Assembly: GCF_013761245.1 (NCBI RefSeq)
Contig: NZ_JACDUT010000003.1
Location: forward strand, 62,001 to 126,000
Direction: 5' to 3'
Source: Thermaerobacillus caldiproteolyticus
GTDB taxonomy: Bacteria; Bacillota; Bacilli; Bacillales; Anoxybacillaceae
Length of the DNA stretch: 64,000 nucleotides
Shown in pieces: positions 33,544 to 42,921 of this stretch. The translations under genes were made by a program, and so were the position numbers. The notes under the pieces are model-generated. The model had not been told where the DNA came from. It saw nothing but the letters and a program-made list of their open reading frames with translations, and searched no databases. Every line of letters begins with the position of its first letter. The first letter of the stretch is position 1.

Positions 33544-33611
33544 CCTTACTATTATTACTGTTTTTTCTTGCTTCAATTTGTAGATGATCATAGTTACAAT
33601 AAATAGTAAGG
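33544..33611. repeat. Spaced inverted repeat between adeR and rocB
   Basis: CCTTACTATT (33544-33553) and AATAGTAAGG (33602-33611) are perfect inverted copies 48 bp apart in the divergent promoter region. May be paired operators acting by looping; the regulator is unknown. Confidence 0.45.
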
Positions 33612-33644
33612 ATATTATGAAAAGTGTGAAAAGAGGGGAAGCGG

Positions 33645-35264
33645 ATGAAATGGCAAACGACGCAACAATTGAAACAACTGCTTGGCAAATTAGTGAAATA
33701 CCCAAGTATAAGCGGGTCGAAGGCAGAGGTGTTACTTGCGCAATATGTGGCGGCGCAATTAAGTGAGCTTGATTATTTCCGGGAAAATAATGAGCTAGTT
33801 CAATTACATTCGACCGGTGATGGTCGTTATTTTGTAACAGCGCTTGTAAAAAGGAACGAATATATTCGCGATACCATTATTCTCGTGAGTCATTTTGACG
33901 TTGTTGATGTGCAAGATTACGGGGCGTGGAAGGATGTGGCGTTCTCTCCAGAGGAGTTAACCAAGCTTTTTTATAAACATCAAGAGCGTCTTCCATCAGA
34001 AGTACAAGCGGATTTGCAGGAAGGGGAATGGATATTTGGCCGCGGTGTCATGGATATGAAGAGTGGACTTGCGCTTCATATGTCGCTTATTGAACAGGCA
34101 TGTGCAGGTAAATTTAGCGGCAATTTGTTGCTTTTGACCGTGCCTGATGAAGAAGTGAACTCGATGGGAATGAGAGCGGCAGTGCCGGCGTTATTGGAAA
34201 TGGCGGAGAAATATGGTTTGGCGTATAAATTAGTGTTGAACTCCGAACCGATGTTTACGCGTTATCCGGGAGATCAAACGAATTACATCTATACCGGCTC
34301 CATCGGCAAAGTGCTGCCAGGCTTTTATTGTTACGGAAAGGAAACCCATGTCGGAGAACCGCTCGCGGGGCTAAATGCAAACTTTATGGCTTCGCAAATT
34401 ACAAATGAATTTGAGTTAAACACCGATTTCTGCGAGGTGTTTGGTGAGGAAATCAGCCCGCCGCCGACAAACTTGCTTCAAATGGATTTAAAAGAGGACT
34501 ACTCTGTTCAAATTCCGCACCGTGCTGTTACGTTATTTAATTTGTTTTTGCAGCAAAAATCAATGGATGAAATGACGGGGGCTTTAGTCGAACTCGCGAA
34601 ACGCACAGCAAGGAGGATAGAGGAACGGTATCACCATCAAGCTACTCGCTTTGCGCAACTGGAAAAGTCGACATCGAGGGCGCTTTCTGTGAACGTGTTG
34701 ACATTTGCGGAGTTAAGACATAGGGCGGTCGAAATGGTCGGACTTGAGGCAGTCGAACAGTTAGAACAGACGATATTGACGAACAAAAAGAAGAAAGACG
34801 AACGGGAGCGGACCATTCAATTCGTTGATCGATTAGCGATTCTTTGTAAGGACTTAGCACCGATGATCGTGTTATTTTATGCGCCTCCGTATTACCCAGC
34901 TGTCAACTCGAGTGATGATCCGCTTGTGAAACATGTGGTTGAGCGTTTGCAACAGCACGCTTCCAAAAAACATGGGGTAAAAATTGTTCAACAGCATTAT
35001 TTCGGTGGGATTTCTGATCTAAGCTATGTCGGCTTGCAGCAACCATTCTCTTCCTTGCAAGCGCTCACGGCAAATATGCCGATGTGGAAGCGCGGATATG
35101 ACTTGCCGCTTGAAGCTCTTAAGAAATTGAATGTGCCTGTGTTGAATGTCGGACCGGTTGGGCGTGATGCGCATCAATGGACAGAGCGGTTAAACGTACC
35201 TTTGGCGTTTGAGACGATGAAAGAGTTATTAGAGTATACAATTCAAGAGGTATTTTCAAAATAA
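33645..35264 (+). CDS. rocB: M20-family peptidase RocB (arginine utilisation)
   Basis: 539 residues (B. subtilis RocB about 566). Metallopeptidase-like motifs: LVSHFDVVDV (His and Asp), WIFGRGVMDMKSG (bridging Asp) and VPDEEVNSMGM (Glu-Glu). Belongs to the arginine/ornithine catabolic set in Bacillus, although its exact reaction is not firmly known. No other roc genes are adjacent. RBS GAGGGGAAGCGG; terminator immediately after. Confidence 0.88.
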   Translation: MKWQTTQQLKQLLGKLVKYPSISGSKAEVLLAQYVAAQLSELDYFRENNELVQLHSTGDGRYFVTALVKRNEYIRDTIILVSHFDVVDVQDYGAWKDVAFSPEELTKLFYKHQERLPSEVQADLQEGEWIFGRGVMDMKSGLALHMSLIEQACAGKFSGNLLLLTVPDEEVNSMGMRAAVPALLEMAEKYGLAYKLVLNSEPMFTRYPGDQTNYIYTGSIGKVLPGFYCYGKETHVGEPLAGLNANFMASQITNEFELNTDFCEVFGEEISPPPTNLLQMDLKEDYSVQIPHRAVTLFNLFLQQKSMDEMTGALVELAKRTARRIEERYHHQATRFAQLEKSTSRALSVNVLTFAELRHRAVEMVGLEAVEQLEQTILTNKKKKDERERTIQFVDRLAILCKDLAPMIVLFYAPPYYPAVNSSDDPLVKHVVERLQQHASKKHGVKIVQQHYFGGISDLSYVGLQQPFSSLQALTANMPMWKRGYDLPLEALKKLNVPVLNVGPVGRDAHQWTERLNVPLAFETMKELLEYTIQEVFSK

Positions 35265-35296
35265 AACAAAGGGGTCAAGACTCCTTTGTTTTTTAT
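35263..35296 (+). terminator. Terminator of rocB
   Basis: AAAACAAAGG...CCTTTGTTTT stem with inner GGTC/GACT pairing, followed by a T run. Confidence 0.85.
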
Positions 35297-35325
35297 TTGA
35301 ATAATCAGAGAGCAGCCAATATAAT
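35297..35325 (+). promoter_or_regulatory. Sigma-A promoter of niaP
   Basis: TTGAAT - 17 bp - TATAAT, a near-consensus promoter about 45 bp ahead of niaP. Confidence 0.8.
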
Positions 35326-35349
35326 GATGTAAGGTAGCGTCTTTACATC
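35326..35349. promoter_or_regulatory. Inverted repeat over the niaP start point (candidate NiaR operator)
   Basis: GATGTAAG and CTTTACATC flank seven bases, directly after the -10, where a repressor would block. NiaR controls niaP in Firmicutes; this site does not closely match the NiaR box I remember, so the assignment is tentative. Confidence 0.45.
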
Positions 35350-35368
35350 TGTAAAAGGAGGAGTTGTC

Positions 35369-36565
35369 ATGAGTCAACAGGAAGTTTCGCACCGAAGGCT
35401 ATTAGGCATTGCTGGGCTTGGCTGGTTGTTCGATGCGATGGATGTAGGAATGTTGTCGTTTATTATAGCGGCATTACAAAAAGATTGGAATTTGACGGTT
35501 GAACAAATGGGATGGATTGGCAGTGTCAATTCGATTGGTATGGCAGTAGGGGCACTGTTGTTTGGACTTCTGGCGGACCGAATTGGAAGAAAAAATGTTT
35601 TTATTGTTACGCTTTTGTTGTTCTCTGTTGGCAGCGGATTATCAGCATTTACGACGACATTAACGGTGTTTCTCATTTTGCGATTTTTGGTCGGAATGGG
35701 GCTAGGCGGCGAATTGCCGGTAGCGTCTACACTTGTGTCAGAAAGCGTGCCGGCAAAGGAGCGCGGCAAGGTAGTTGTTTTGTTGGAAAGTTTCTGGGCT
35801 GGCGGCTGGTTACTAGCGGCACTTATTTCGTATTTTGTGATTCCGAAATACGGCTGGCAGATGGCACTAATATTAGCGGCGCTTCCGGCGTTGTATGCGC
35901 TTTACTTACGTTGGAACTTGCCTGATTCGCCGAGATTTATGAGCGTGAAAAAAGAGGAGACGGTATGGAACAATATCGTGAAAGTATGGTCGTCGCCGTA
36001 TCGAAAAGAAACGCTTATGCTTTGGGTGCTTTGGTTTTGTGTCGTGTTCTCGTACTATGGAATGTTTTTATGGCTGCCGAGTGTCATGGTGATGAAAGGG
36101 TTTAGCTTAATTAAAAGTTTCGAGTATGTGTTGATTATGACGCTTGCGCAATTACCAGGTTATTTTAGCGCGGCATGGCTCATTGAACGGGCTGGTCGAA
36201 AATTTGTTCTTGTGGTGTATTTAATCGGCACAGCAGTAAGCGCGTACTTTTTTGGAAATGCAGAGTCGCTCGCGTTATTAATGATATCCGGCGTTTTGCT
36301 GTCGTTTTTTAACCTTGGTGCATGGGGCGCATTGTACGCTTATACCCCGGAACAATATCCAACATCTATTCGCGGCACAGGGGCAGGCATGGCCGCTTCG
36401 TTTGGGAGAATCGGCGGTATTCTTGGTCCGCTGCTTGTCGGCTATCTCGTCGCGCAAAAAACAGCGATGACCACAATTTTTGCGATTTTCTGTATCGCCA
36501 TCTTTATCGGAGCGTTTGCTGTATGGGCGTTAGGAAAAGAAACGAAACATCAGGAATTGGTATAA
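35369..36565 (+). CDS. niaP: Niacin transporter of the major facilitator family
   Basis: 398 residues, 12 membrane helices. MFS loop motif GLLADRIGRKNVF after helix 2 and GMGLGGELPVASTLVSE typical of the NiaP/AAHS group. From memory it is strongly similar to B. subtilis NiaP (YceI), including GLGWLFDAMDVG and CVVFSYYGMFLWLPSVM. Imports nicotinate or nicotinamide for NAD synthesis. RBS AAAGGAGGAG; own promoter. Confidence 0.9.
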   Translation: MSQQEVSHRRLLGIAGLGWLFDAMDVGMLSFIIAALQKDWNLTVEQMGWIGSVNSIGMAVGALLFGLLADRIGRKNVFIVTLLLFSVGSGLSAFTTTLTVFLILRFLVGMGLGGELPVASTLVSESVPAKERGKVVVLLESFWAGGWLLAALISYFVIPKYGWQMALILAALPALYALYLRWNLPDSPRFMSVKKEETVWNNIVKVWSSPYRKETLMLWVLWFCVVFSYYGMFLWLPSVMVMKGFSLIKSFEYVLIMTLAQLPGYFSAAWLIERAGRKFVLVVYLIGTAVSAYFFGNAESLALLMISGVLLSFFNLGAWGALYAYTPEQYPTSIRGTGAGMAASFGRIGGILGPLLVGYLVAQKTAMTTIFAIFCIAIFIGAFAVWALGKETKHQELV

Positions 36566-36647
36566 TTGATTGACAAATAAGGGAAGGAGCTATAATTTTA
36601 GTATTATTGCTTCTTCTCTTTTATTTTTGTGAAAGAGGTTGTATCGT

Positions 36648-37577
36648 ATGTCTAAATTATCTACGTATTTCTCTTTAGTTATGGTAATGGTATTTTGGGG
36701 GGCAAACGTTGTCGCCGTGAAGATACTGGTTTATACGTTTGCACCGATTACGATTACGGCATTTCGTATTTTTATCGCTTCTCTTACGGTATTTTTAGTT
36801 TTGGGCATTGCGGGACAATGGAGAAAAGTGACCGCTAAAGAAATGTTAATGATGTTTGTGACAGGGCTATTGAATGTCGTTGCCCATCATTATTGTTTAG
36901 CGACTGGATTAACAAAAACAACTGCTTCTAATGCCGGAATTATTTTAGGGATGTCTCCATTGTTGACGGCGCTGTTGGCCCTCATTTTTTTGCGTGACCG
37001 GTTTCGGGCCGCCAAATTTATCGGTATTATCTTTGGCTTTGCAGGGGTGATTTTTATCGTCACTCATAGCTCTGCGAAAATCGGCGCTGTTTCTCTAGGA
37101 GACATGCTTATTTTCCTGGCGGTATTGGCACAGGCAGTCAGCTTTATTTTCATTAAAAAATTAGCGGCAACCATTGATGCGAGATTGTTGACAGGATGGA
37201 TGCTGTTGTTTGGGTCGGTGGTTTTATTTTTAGCGAGCTTGTTTATCGAGCCGGACGGTTTATTGCGATTAAAAGAAGGGAAAATAACAACTTGGTTCAT
37301 TTTTTTAGCCTCGGCGATATTGGCGACCGGATTAGGCCAAATGATATATAATCGAGCGATCCACAGTCTTGGTGCAGCCGAATCAGCCATCTTTATTAAC
37401 TTATCACCATTTTTTTCGCTAGTTGCCTCTTCTTTATTTTTAGGAGAAACCATTCATGTTGTACAGTGGTTCGGCTTTTTCTTTATTGTTGTTGGCGTTA
37501 TGCTTGCATCAGGAGCTGTAGAAGAGGGATTTTCTAAGATGATGCGGACATTTGGGCAAAGAAAATTGATGGGATAG
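36648..37577 (+). CDS. EamA/DMT-family transporter
   Basis: 309 residues from ATG (an upstream TTG at 36639 is less likely). Ten hydrophobic segments in two EamA repeats (about 5-138 and 155-290), e.g. FWGANVVAVKIL and LGAAESAIFINLSPFFSLVASSLFLGE. Exports or imports metabolites; substrate unknown. Followed 17 bp later by the glycosyltransferase gene, so the two are likely co-transcribed. Confidence 0.85.
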   Translation: MSKLSTYFSLVMVMVFWGANVVAVKILVYTFAPITITAFRIFIASLTVFLVLGIAGQWRKVTAKEMLMMFVTGLLNVVAHHYCLATGLTKTTASNAGIILGMSPLLTALLALIFLRDRFRAAKFIGIIFGFAGVIFIVTHSSAKIGAVSLGDMLIFLAVLAQAVSFIFIKKLAATIDARLLTGWMLLFGSVVLFLASLFIEPDGLLRLKEGKITTWFIFLASAILATGLGQMIYNRAIHSLGAAESAIFINLSPFFSLVASSLFLGETIHVVQWFGFFFIVVGVMLASGAVEEGFSKMMRTFGQRKLMG

Positions 37578-37593
37578 AGGCGGTGATGTTGAC

Positions 37594-38415
37594 TTGAATC
37601 CGTTTGTTTCCGTTGTCGTTCCTACATACAATCGGTCATATCCGCTTGCGGAGTTGCTGGAATCGCTAAGCAGGCAAATATATCGCCATTTTGAAGTGGT
37701 GATTGTCAATGATGGCGGTGCGCGTGTTGAACAGGTTGTGGCGTTGTATCCTGAATTACAAGTGAATGTCATCCACTTGGAAAAGAATATCGGACATGTC
37801 GAGGCAAGAAATATTGGGGTGAAGGCAGCAAAAGGCGAGCTCGTCATGCTTTGCGATGATGACGATTTATTGTTGCCTTGTCATATGGAACGAATGGTGT
37901 CGGAAATTACGGATGTAGACTTTGTTTACTCTGACGTAGAAATTTTTCATTACAAAGTCGACAACGGGCAGCGCGTACCGACGGATCGGTTTTTATTTGC
38001 ATACGAGTATGATAAAGCAGCGATGCGAAAATTTTCGACGTATGTTCCATCTGGGAGTTTGTATCGAAAAGACATTCATGTATCGCTTGGCTATTTTGAT
38101 CCTCATGTGCACAATTACTGGGATTGGGACTTTTTTTTGCGCGTGTCAGAGACGTTTCGCATCAAGCGAGTCGCTGCGGCGAGCGTATTGTATGCTTTTT
38201 CGCAGGAGGGGGATCATTTGTCGCGACAAATGAGCGACAAGCGGCAAATGTATTTGAACCGATTAAGTGAAAAACACGGGCTTGGGCCATTGCCGACGAA
38301 AAACTTTTGGTTGCTTCTTCAAGAGCCGGAAGTGGCGAAGCGAAAAGCGGGAAGCCAAATCATCTGGGACGGAAAACCAGTGATTTCTCGATTATGTTCG
38401 TTAGCGAAGCAATAG
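37594..38415 (+). CDS. Family 2 glycosyltransferase (YwdF-like)
   Basis: 273 residues, GT-A fold: SVVVPTYNRSYPLAELLESL, VIVNDGG, ARNIGVKAAKGELVMLCDDDD (metal-binding DxD) and WDWDFFLRVSE. TTG start with GGTGAT upstream. In B. subtilis, ywdF lies next to ung (ywdG), so this is probably the orthologue. Sugar and acceptor unknown; no membrane helix. Confidence 0.8.
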   Translation: MNPFVSVVVPTYNRSYPLAELLESLSRQIYRHFEVVIVNDGGARVEQVVALYPELQVNVIHLEKNIGHVEARNIGVKAAKGELVMLCDDDDLLLPCHMERMVSEITDVDFVYSDVEIFHYKVDNGQRVPTDRFLFAYEYDKAAMRKFSTYVPSGSLYRKDIHVSLGYFDPHVHNYWDWDFFLRVSETFRIKRVAAASVLYAFSQEGDHLSRQMSDKRQMYLNRLSEKHGLGPLPTKNFWLLLQEPEVAKRKAGSQIIWDGKPVISRLCSLAKQ

Positions 38416-38648
38416 ATCGTTGTTTTTGCAGGGGGCGCTGAACAACATTTGGTGATTTGCCATCTTTTTTAACTGTCCGAAGGTCAAGATTCCCGCTTAC
38501 CTGCCGCGCATTCGCGTGACTTTCGACCAATCAAAGTACAATAGCAGGTAAATAGATGTACCTGCCAAGCTACTTTTGCTCAGTCGTGGACACCAAAAAT
38601 CAACAGATACTTTAACACAGTTTTTTTGTAAGAAAGTTACTGTTGGCA
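38416..38648. other. Unexplained gene-free region with inverted GCAGGTA copies
   Basis: Contains GCAGGTA-N8-TACCTGC (about 38540-38561) and a further TTACCTGC upstream. A short plus-strand frame (KVKIPAYLPRIRVTFDQSKY) without a start looks protein-like, so decayed coding DNA or an element end is possible. No insertion-sequence ends proven. Confidence 0.35.
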
Positions 38649-38690
38649 TTGACGAGTGTTTTTCTGTTTTGCTATTATAAATAGCAAAAC
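38649..38690 (+). promoter_or_regulatory. glyS promoter with palindrome across the -10
   Basis: TTGACG - 18 bp - TATTAT. GTTTTGCTATT-ATA-AATAGCAAAAC (38666-38690) is a perfect palindrome with 11-bp arms covering the -10 and start point. Confidence 0.6.
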
Positions 38691-38920
38691 ACGAATATAC
38701 TGTGACGATGATGGATGGATAGTAGTTGATCCCTCTCTTCTAGCAGCGAGCCGGGGATGGTGGAAGCCTGGTGAAGACGGTCAATGAAACGGCAGTCCGG
38801 AGTTGCTTTTCATGGAAAAGTGGATGTGAAAAAGTGTTTTTTCACATCAACTAGGGTGGAACCGCGGGAGTTACGCTCTCGTCCCTAGGCGCAAGGCCTA
38901 GTGGCGAGAGCGTTTTTGTT
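38691..38920 (+). ncRNA. T-box leader of glyS
   Basis: Carries the T-box sequence AGGGTGGAACCGCGGG (38853-38868) and a terminator, CGCTCTCG/CGAGAGCG (38874-38912) with inner CTAGGC/GCCTAG, then TTTTTGTTTTT. Uncharged glycine tRNA would pair with the leader and prevent termination. Glycine specificity is inferred from the gene downstream; I did not fix the specifier codon by folding. Start is approximate. Confidence 0.92.
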
Positions 38921-38947
38921 TTTCAAAAAAATGAGTGAGGAGGAAAC

Positions 38948-40333
38948 ATGATGACAGTGACAATGGAGCAAATCGTTGCTCATGCGAAGCATCGGGGCTT
39001 TATTTTTCCGGGGTCGGAAATTTATGGTGGTTTAGCGAACACATGGGATTACGGTCCGTTAGGGACGGAATTAAAAAATAACATTAAGCGGGCTTGGTGG
39101 AAAAAATTCGTTCAAGAATCTCCTTATAATGTTGGTTTAGACGCGGCGATTTTAATGAATCCGAAAACGTGGGAGGCGTCTGGTCACTTAGGGAATTTCA
39201 ATGACCCGATGATCGACTGTAAAAGCTGTAAGGCTCGTCATCGCGCCGACAAATTAATTGAAAACGCGTTAGAAGCGAAAGGCATTGAAATGATTGTTGA
39301 CGGCCTTCCGTTTGAAAAAATGGAACAGCTCATTAAAGAGCACAACATAGTTTGTCCGGAATGCGGCAGTCAAGATTTCACGAATATTCGTCAATTTAAT
39401 TTAATGTTTAAAACGTTCCAAGGCGTAACGGAATCAAGTGCAAATGAAATTTATCTTCGCCCGGAAACGGCACAAGGAATTTTTGTCAACTTCAAAAACG
39501 TCCAACGTACAATGCGGAAGAAGCTCCCATTCGGTATTGCACAAATTGGCAAAAGCTTCCGCAATGAAATTACGCCGGGTAACTTTACGTTCCGTACGCG
39601 TGAATTCGAACAAATGGAGTTGGAGTTTTTCTGCAAACCTGGTGAGGAGTTAAAATGGTTTGATTACTGGAAACAATTTTGTGAACAATGGCTGTTGACC
39701 TTAGGAATGAAACGCGACAGCATCCGTCTTCGTGACCACTCGAAAGAAGAATTGTCGCACTACAGCAACGCGACAACAGATATCGAGTATAAATTCCCGT
39801 TTGGATGGGGAGAGCTATGGGGCATTGCCTCTCGTACGGACTATGATTTAAAACAACATATGGAGCATTCAGGAGAGGATTTCCATTATATTGACCAAGA
39901 AACGAATGAACGTTACATTCCTTACTGCATTGAGCCGTCGCTTGGGGCAGACCGCGTCACGCTTGCGTTCATGATTGATTCGTACGAGGAAGAGCAGCTC
40001 GAGGATGGTACGACGCGTACGGTCATGCGCTTACATCCAGCGCTTGCGCCTTATAAAGCAGCTGTGTTCCCGTTATCGAAAAAGCTCTCGGACGGAGCGC
40101 GCAAAATTTTTGAGGATTTAGCGAAACATTTTATGGTTGATTATGATGAGTCCGGTTCGATCGGCAAACGCTATCGCCGTCAAGATGAAATCGGCACTCC
40201 ATTTTGTATTACGTATGACTTTGATTCTGAAGAAGACGGCATGGTCACGGTGCGCGATCGCGACACGATGGAACAGACGCGCGTCCCAATCGCAGAATTG
40301 AAAAACTTCTTAGAAGAGAAAATTCAATTTTAA
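38948..40333 (+). CDS. glyS: Glycyl-tRNA synthetase, single-chain type
   Basis: 461 residues. Class II synthetase of the alpha-2 type, not the GlyQ/GlyS heterotetramer of B. subtilis. Visible: N-terminal [25 protein letters not shown], a zinc-like CKSCKARH...CPECGSQ insertion, motif 2 [21 protein letters not shown], motif 3 GADRVTLAF-type region ([12 protein letters not shown]), and a C-terminal anticodon-binding domain. RBS GAGGAGGAAAC. Regulated by the T-box leader. Confidence 0.96.
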   Translation: MMTVTMEQIVAHAKHRGFIFPGSEIYGGLANTWDYGPLGTELKNNIKRAWWKKFVQESPYNVGLDAAILMNPKTWEASGHLGNFNDPMIDCKSCKARHRADKLIENALEAKGIEMIVDGLPFEKMEQLIKEHNIVCPECGSQDFTNIRQFNLMFKTFQGVTESSANEIYLRPETAQGIFVNFKNVQRTMRKKLPFGIAQIGKSFRNEITPGNFTFRTREFEQMELEFFCKPGEELKWFDYWKQFCEQWLLTLGMKRDSIRLRDHSKEELSHYSNATTDIEYKFPFGWGELWGIASRTDYDLKQHMEHSGEDFHYIDQETNERYIPYCIEPSLGADRVTLAFMIDSYEEEQLEDGTTRTVMRLHPALAPYKAAVFPLSKKLSDGARKIFEDLAKHFMVDYDESGSIGKRYRRQDEIGTPFCITYDFDSEEDGMVTVRDRDTMEQTRVPIAELKNFLEEKIQF

Positions 40334-40337
40334 TAAG

Positions 40338-40380
40338 AAACGGTGCAGAAAGTGTTTTTTCTGCACCGTTTTATTTGTTT
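40338..40380 (+). terminator. Terminator of glyS
   Basis: AAACGGTGCAGAAA against TTTCTGCACCGTTT, followed by TTATTTGTTT. Confidence 0.88.
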
Positions 40381-40443
40381 ATAGGAGGTGTTCTTGTGGT
40401 ACATTAATGATGAATGTCAATCTACAAAATAGGGGTTTTGTAT

Positions 40444-41118
40444 ATGGCTATTTTAAAAAATGATTGGGCACCTTTATTAGAAGAGGAGTTTCAGAAGCCG
40501 TATTATTTAAAATTAAGAGAATTTTTAAAAGAAGAATATCGAACAAGAACAATTTATCCTGATATGTATGACATCTTTAATGCGCTTCATTATACGCCAT
40601 ATGAACAAGTGAAAGTCGTTATTTTAGGGCAAGACCCGTATCACGGTCCAAATCAGGCGCACGGCTTAAGCTTTTCCGTCAAACCGGGTGTTCCTTTGCC
40701 GCCGTCGCTGCTCAATATTTTTAAAGAGCTGCATGATGATGTAGGTTGCTATATTCCGAATAACGGTTATTTAGTTAAATGGGCAAAGCAGGGCGTGTTA
40801 TTGTTAAATACGGTGTTAACCGTGCGACGAGGCGAGGCAAATTCCCATAAAGGAAAAGGATGGGAATTTTTCACTGATCGTGTCATTGAGCTTGTCAATG
40901 AAAAGCAGGAGCCAGTTGTATTTATATTATGGGGGCGGCATGCGCAAGCGAAAAAAGAGCTGATTACAAATAAGCATCACTACATTATCGAAGCGCCTCA
41001 TCCAAGCCCGTTTTCCGCGGCACGCGGTTTTTTCGGAAGCCGGCCGTTTTCGAAAACGAATGAATTTCTAACAAAAGTCGGTCGCGGTCCGATTGATTGG
41101 CAAATTGAAAATATATGA
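40444..41118 (+). CDS. ung: Uracil-DNA glycosylase
   Basis: 224 residues from ATG (B. subtilis Ung 225); the open frame starts ten codons earlier without an RBS. Catalytic motif [18 protein letters not shown], uracil-binding LLLNTVLTV, and [14 protein letters not shown] leucine-loop region. Removes uracil from DNA, which matters at high temperature where cytosine deaminates faster. Position next to ywdF- and ywdI-like genes matches B. subtilis. An AGGAGGTG about 50 bp upstream precedes a 12-codon TTG-start frame of uncertain meaning. Confidence 0.96.
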   Translation: MAILKNDWAPLLEEEFQKPYYLKLREFLKEEYRTRTIYPDMYDIFNALHYTPYEQVKVVILGQDPYHGPNQAHGLSFSVKPGVPLPPSLLNIFKELHDDVGCYIPNNGYLVKWAKQGVLLLNTVLTVRRGEANSHKGKGWEFFTDRVIELVNEKQEPVVFILWGRHAQAKKELITNKHHYIIEAPHPSPFSAARGFFGSRPFSKTNEFLTKVGRGPIDWQIENI

Positions 41119-41167
41119 GGAAAGCTGAAGCGGTGTTTGCTACATAAAAGTTAAGCATATATGTATG

Positions 41168-41202
41168 GACAAGGCTGTCCTAGTGAAGTAGCCAGCCTTG
41201 TC
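41168..41202. terminator. Hairpin between convergent ung and glucosidase genes
   Basis: GACAAGGCTG and CAGCCTTGTC form a perfect 10-bp stem with a 15-base loop. T runs are poor on both sides. Confidence 0.6.
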
Positions 41203-41208
41203 TCATCG

Positions 41209-42825
41209 TTATACTAGTTTGTAAATGCGGGCTTCGTGCGGGCGCATGTGTAACACCGCACCATGTTCTTGTATATCTTCGTAATTGCCGAGCAATAATT
41301 CACGTTTGTAAGATGCTAGCGGTGCAGGAAGTTCATAGTCATTGGCGTGGTCACAATGATTTAAGACGATGAGCCAGCGTTCGCTATCGAGTTCGCGTGT
41401 GTAAGCATAAATATACGGCTCTGTTTCCGTATAATCGCGGAAAGTTCCGTATACCATGACCGGATTCTCTTTTCGTAATTGAATGAGTTTTCTGTAATAA
41501 TGGTAGACGGAATTTGGATCTTCGAGCGCTTGCTTGACGTTAATATCCTTATAGTTTGGATTAACTTTGATCCACGGTGTGCCTGTTGTAAACCCAGCGT
41601 GTCGGCTGTCGTCCCATTGCATCGGTGTCCGTGAGTTGTCGCGACTCAATGGCTGCAAGCTTTCGAGCACTTCTTGTGGATCACGTCCTTTCGCGACTTC
41701 TTCTTCGTATTTATTTTTCATGGCGATATCGTTATAGTCGTCAATCGACGAAAAACGAACACCGGTCATGCCGATTTCTTCCCCTTGATAAATATATGGC
41801 GTTCCCGGTAATGTATGCAGCATTGTTCCGAGCAACTTAGCGGATTCGAGGCGGTACTCTTTGTCATTGCCGTAGCGCGTCACCTGTCGTGTATGGTCAT
41901 GATTGTTTAAAAATTGCGAGTTCCAGCCTTTTCCCCATAATGCTTCATACCAACGTTTTTGAATTTGTTTAAAGCGGAGCGGTTCCCAGCTTGGCATTTC
42001 GTCACATACTTCAAAATGGAATAGTGTATGCAGTTCATGGCGGTCTTCGGCGACATATTTTAGCCCTTCTTCTGGCGACGCGAATGCGACTTCACCGACG
42101 GTAAAAATGTCGTAATGTTTGAATACTCGTTCGTTCATTTCGCGCAAATAGTCGTGAAGGCCAGGGTTGTTGGTTAAATAGCGGATATCATTCGGGTTAG
42201 CGGCGTCCGGGAATCCTTCTGGTTTTGCTAGTAACGCGATCGCGTCTAAGCGAAATCCGTCAATTCCTTTATCAAGCCAAAATCGCATCATTTTATAAAT
42301 TTCTTCGCGCACCTCAGGATTTTTCCAATTCAAATCAGGTTGTTCGACGGCGAACGAGTGAAAATAATATTGTTCTGTCGTTTCATCGTATTCCCACGCT
42401 GATGGGGTAAAATACGAACGCCAGTTGTTTGGTTTGTCGCGCCAAATGTACCAGTCGCGTTTCGGGTTGTCTTTTGATGAACGCGACTCTAAAAACCAAG
42501 GATGCTTGTTGGATGTATGATTGACGACAAGATCCATAATGAGCTTCATGTCGCGTTTATGTACTTCGTCAAGAAGCGTTTCCCACGCTTTCATCGTTCC
42601 GGCTTTGTCCATGATTGTATAGTAATTGGAAATGTCGTAGCCGTTATCTTTATCCGGCGATTCATAACATGGATTGAGCCAGATGACATCGATGCCCAGA
42701 TGTTTGATATAATCGAGTTTTTCGATTAATCCTTGCAAGTCGCCGTAGCCATCGCCGTCTGAATCATAAAAACTGCGCCAATATACTTGATACACAACCG
42801 CTTCTTTCCACCACGTTTTTTTCAT
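41209..42825 (-). CDS. malL: GH13 alpha-glucosidase (oligo-1,6-glucosidase type)
   Basis: 538 residues. Alpha-amylase-type barrel: DVIWLNPCYESP, LIMDLVVNHTSNKHPWF, GFRLDAIALLAK (catalytic Asp), FTVGEVAFAS (acid Glu; the usual form is VGE) and FLNNHDHTRQVTRYG. Similar to MalL-type enzymes that release glucose from isomaltose- or maltose-like sugars; trehalose-6-phosphate hydrolase is a less likely alternative. No signal peptide, so cytosolic. No sugar transporter adjacent. RBS GGAGGGGATACG. Confidence 0.85.
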   Translation of the reverse strand: MKKTWWKEAVVYQVYWRSFYDSDGDGYGDLQGLIEKLDYIKHLGIDVIWLNPCYESPDKDNGYDISNYYTIMDKAGTMKAWETLLDEVHKRDMKLIMDLVVNHTSNKHPWFLESRSSKDNPKRDWYIWRDKPNNWRSYFTPSAWEYDETTEQYYFHSFAVEQPDLNWKNPEVREEIYKMMRFWLDKGIDGFRLDAIALLAKPEGFPDAANPNDIRYLTNNPGLHDYLREMNERVFKHYDIFTVGEVAFASPEEGLKYVAEDRHELHTLFHFEVCDEMPSWEPLRFKQIQKRWYEALWGKGWNSQFLNNHDHTRQVTRYGNDKEYRLESAKLLGTMLHTLPGTPYIYQGEEIGMTGVRFSSIDDYNDIAMKNKYEEEVAKGRDPQEVLESLQPLSRDNSRTPMQWDDSRHAGFTTGTPWIKVNPNYKDINVKQALEDPNSVYHYYRKLIQLRKENPVMVYGTFRDYTETEPYIYAYTRELDSERWLIVLNHCDHANDYELPAPLASYKRELLLGNYEDIQEHGAVLHMRPHEARIYKLV

Positions 42826-42921
42826 CGTATCCCCTCCAATAAAACGCTTTCAATTTGAAATGTCACTGTCTATAGGATACCATTGAATCAGCGGAAAAAG
42901 AAAGATGGGAGTGAAAACGTT

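Noticed and set aside
38416-38648. Insertion sequence before glyS
   Set aside because: No transposase motif, terminal repeats or target duplication could be shown.
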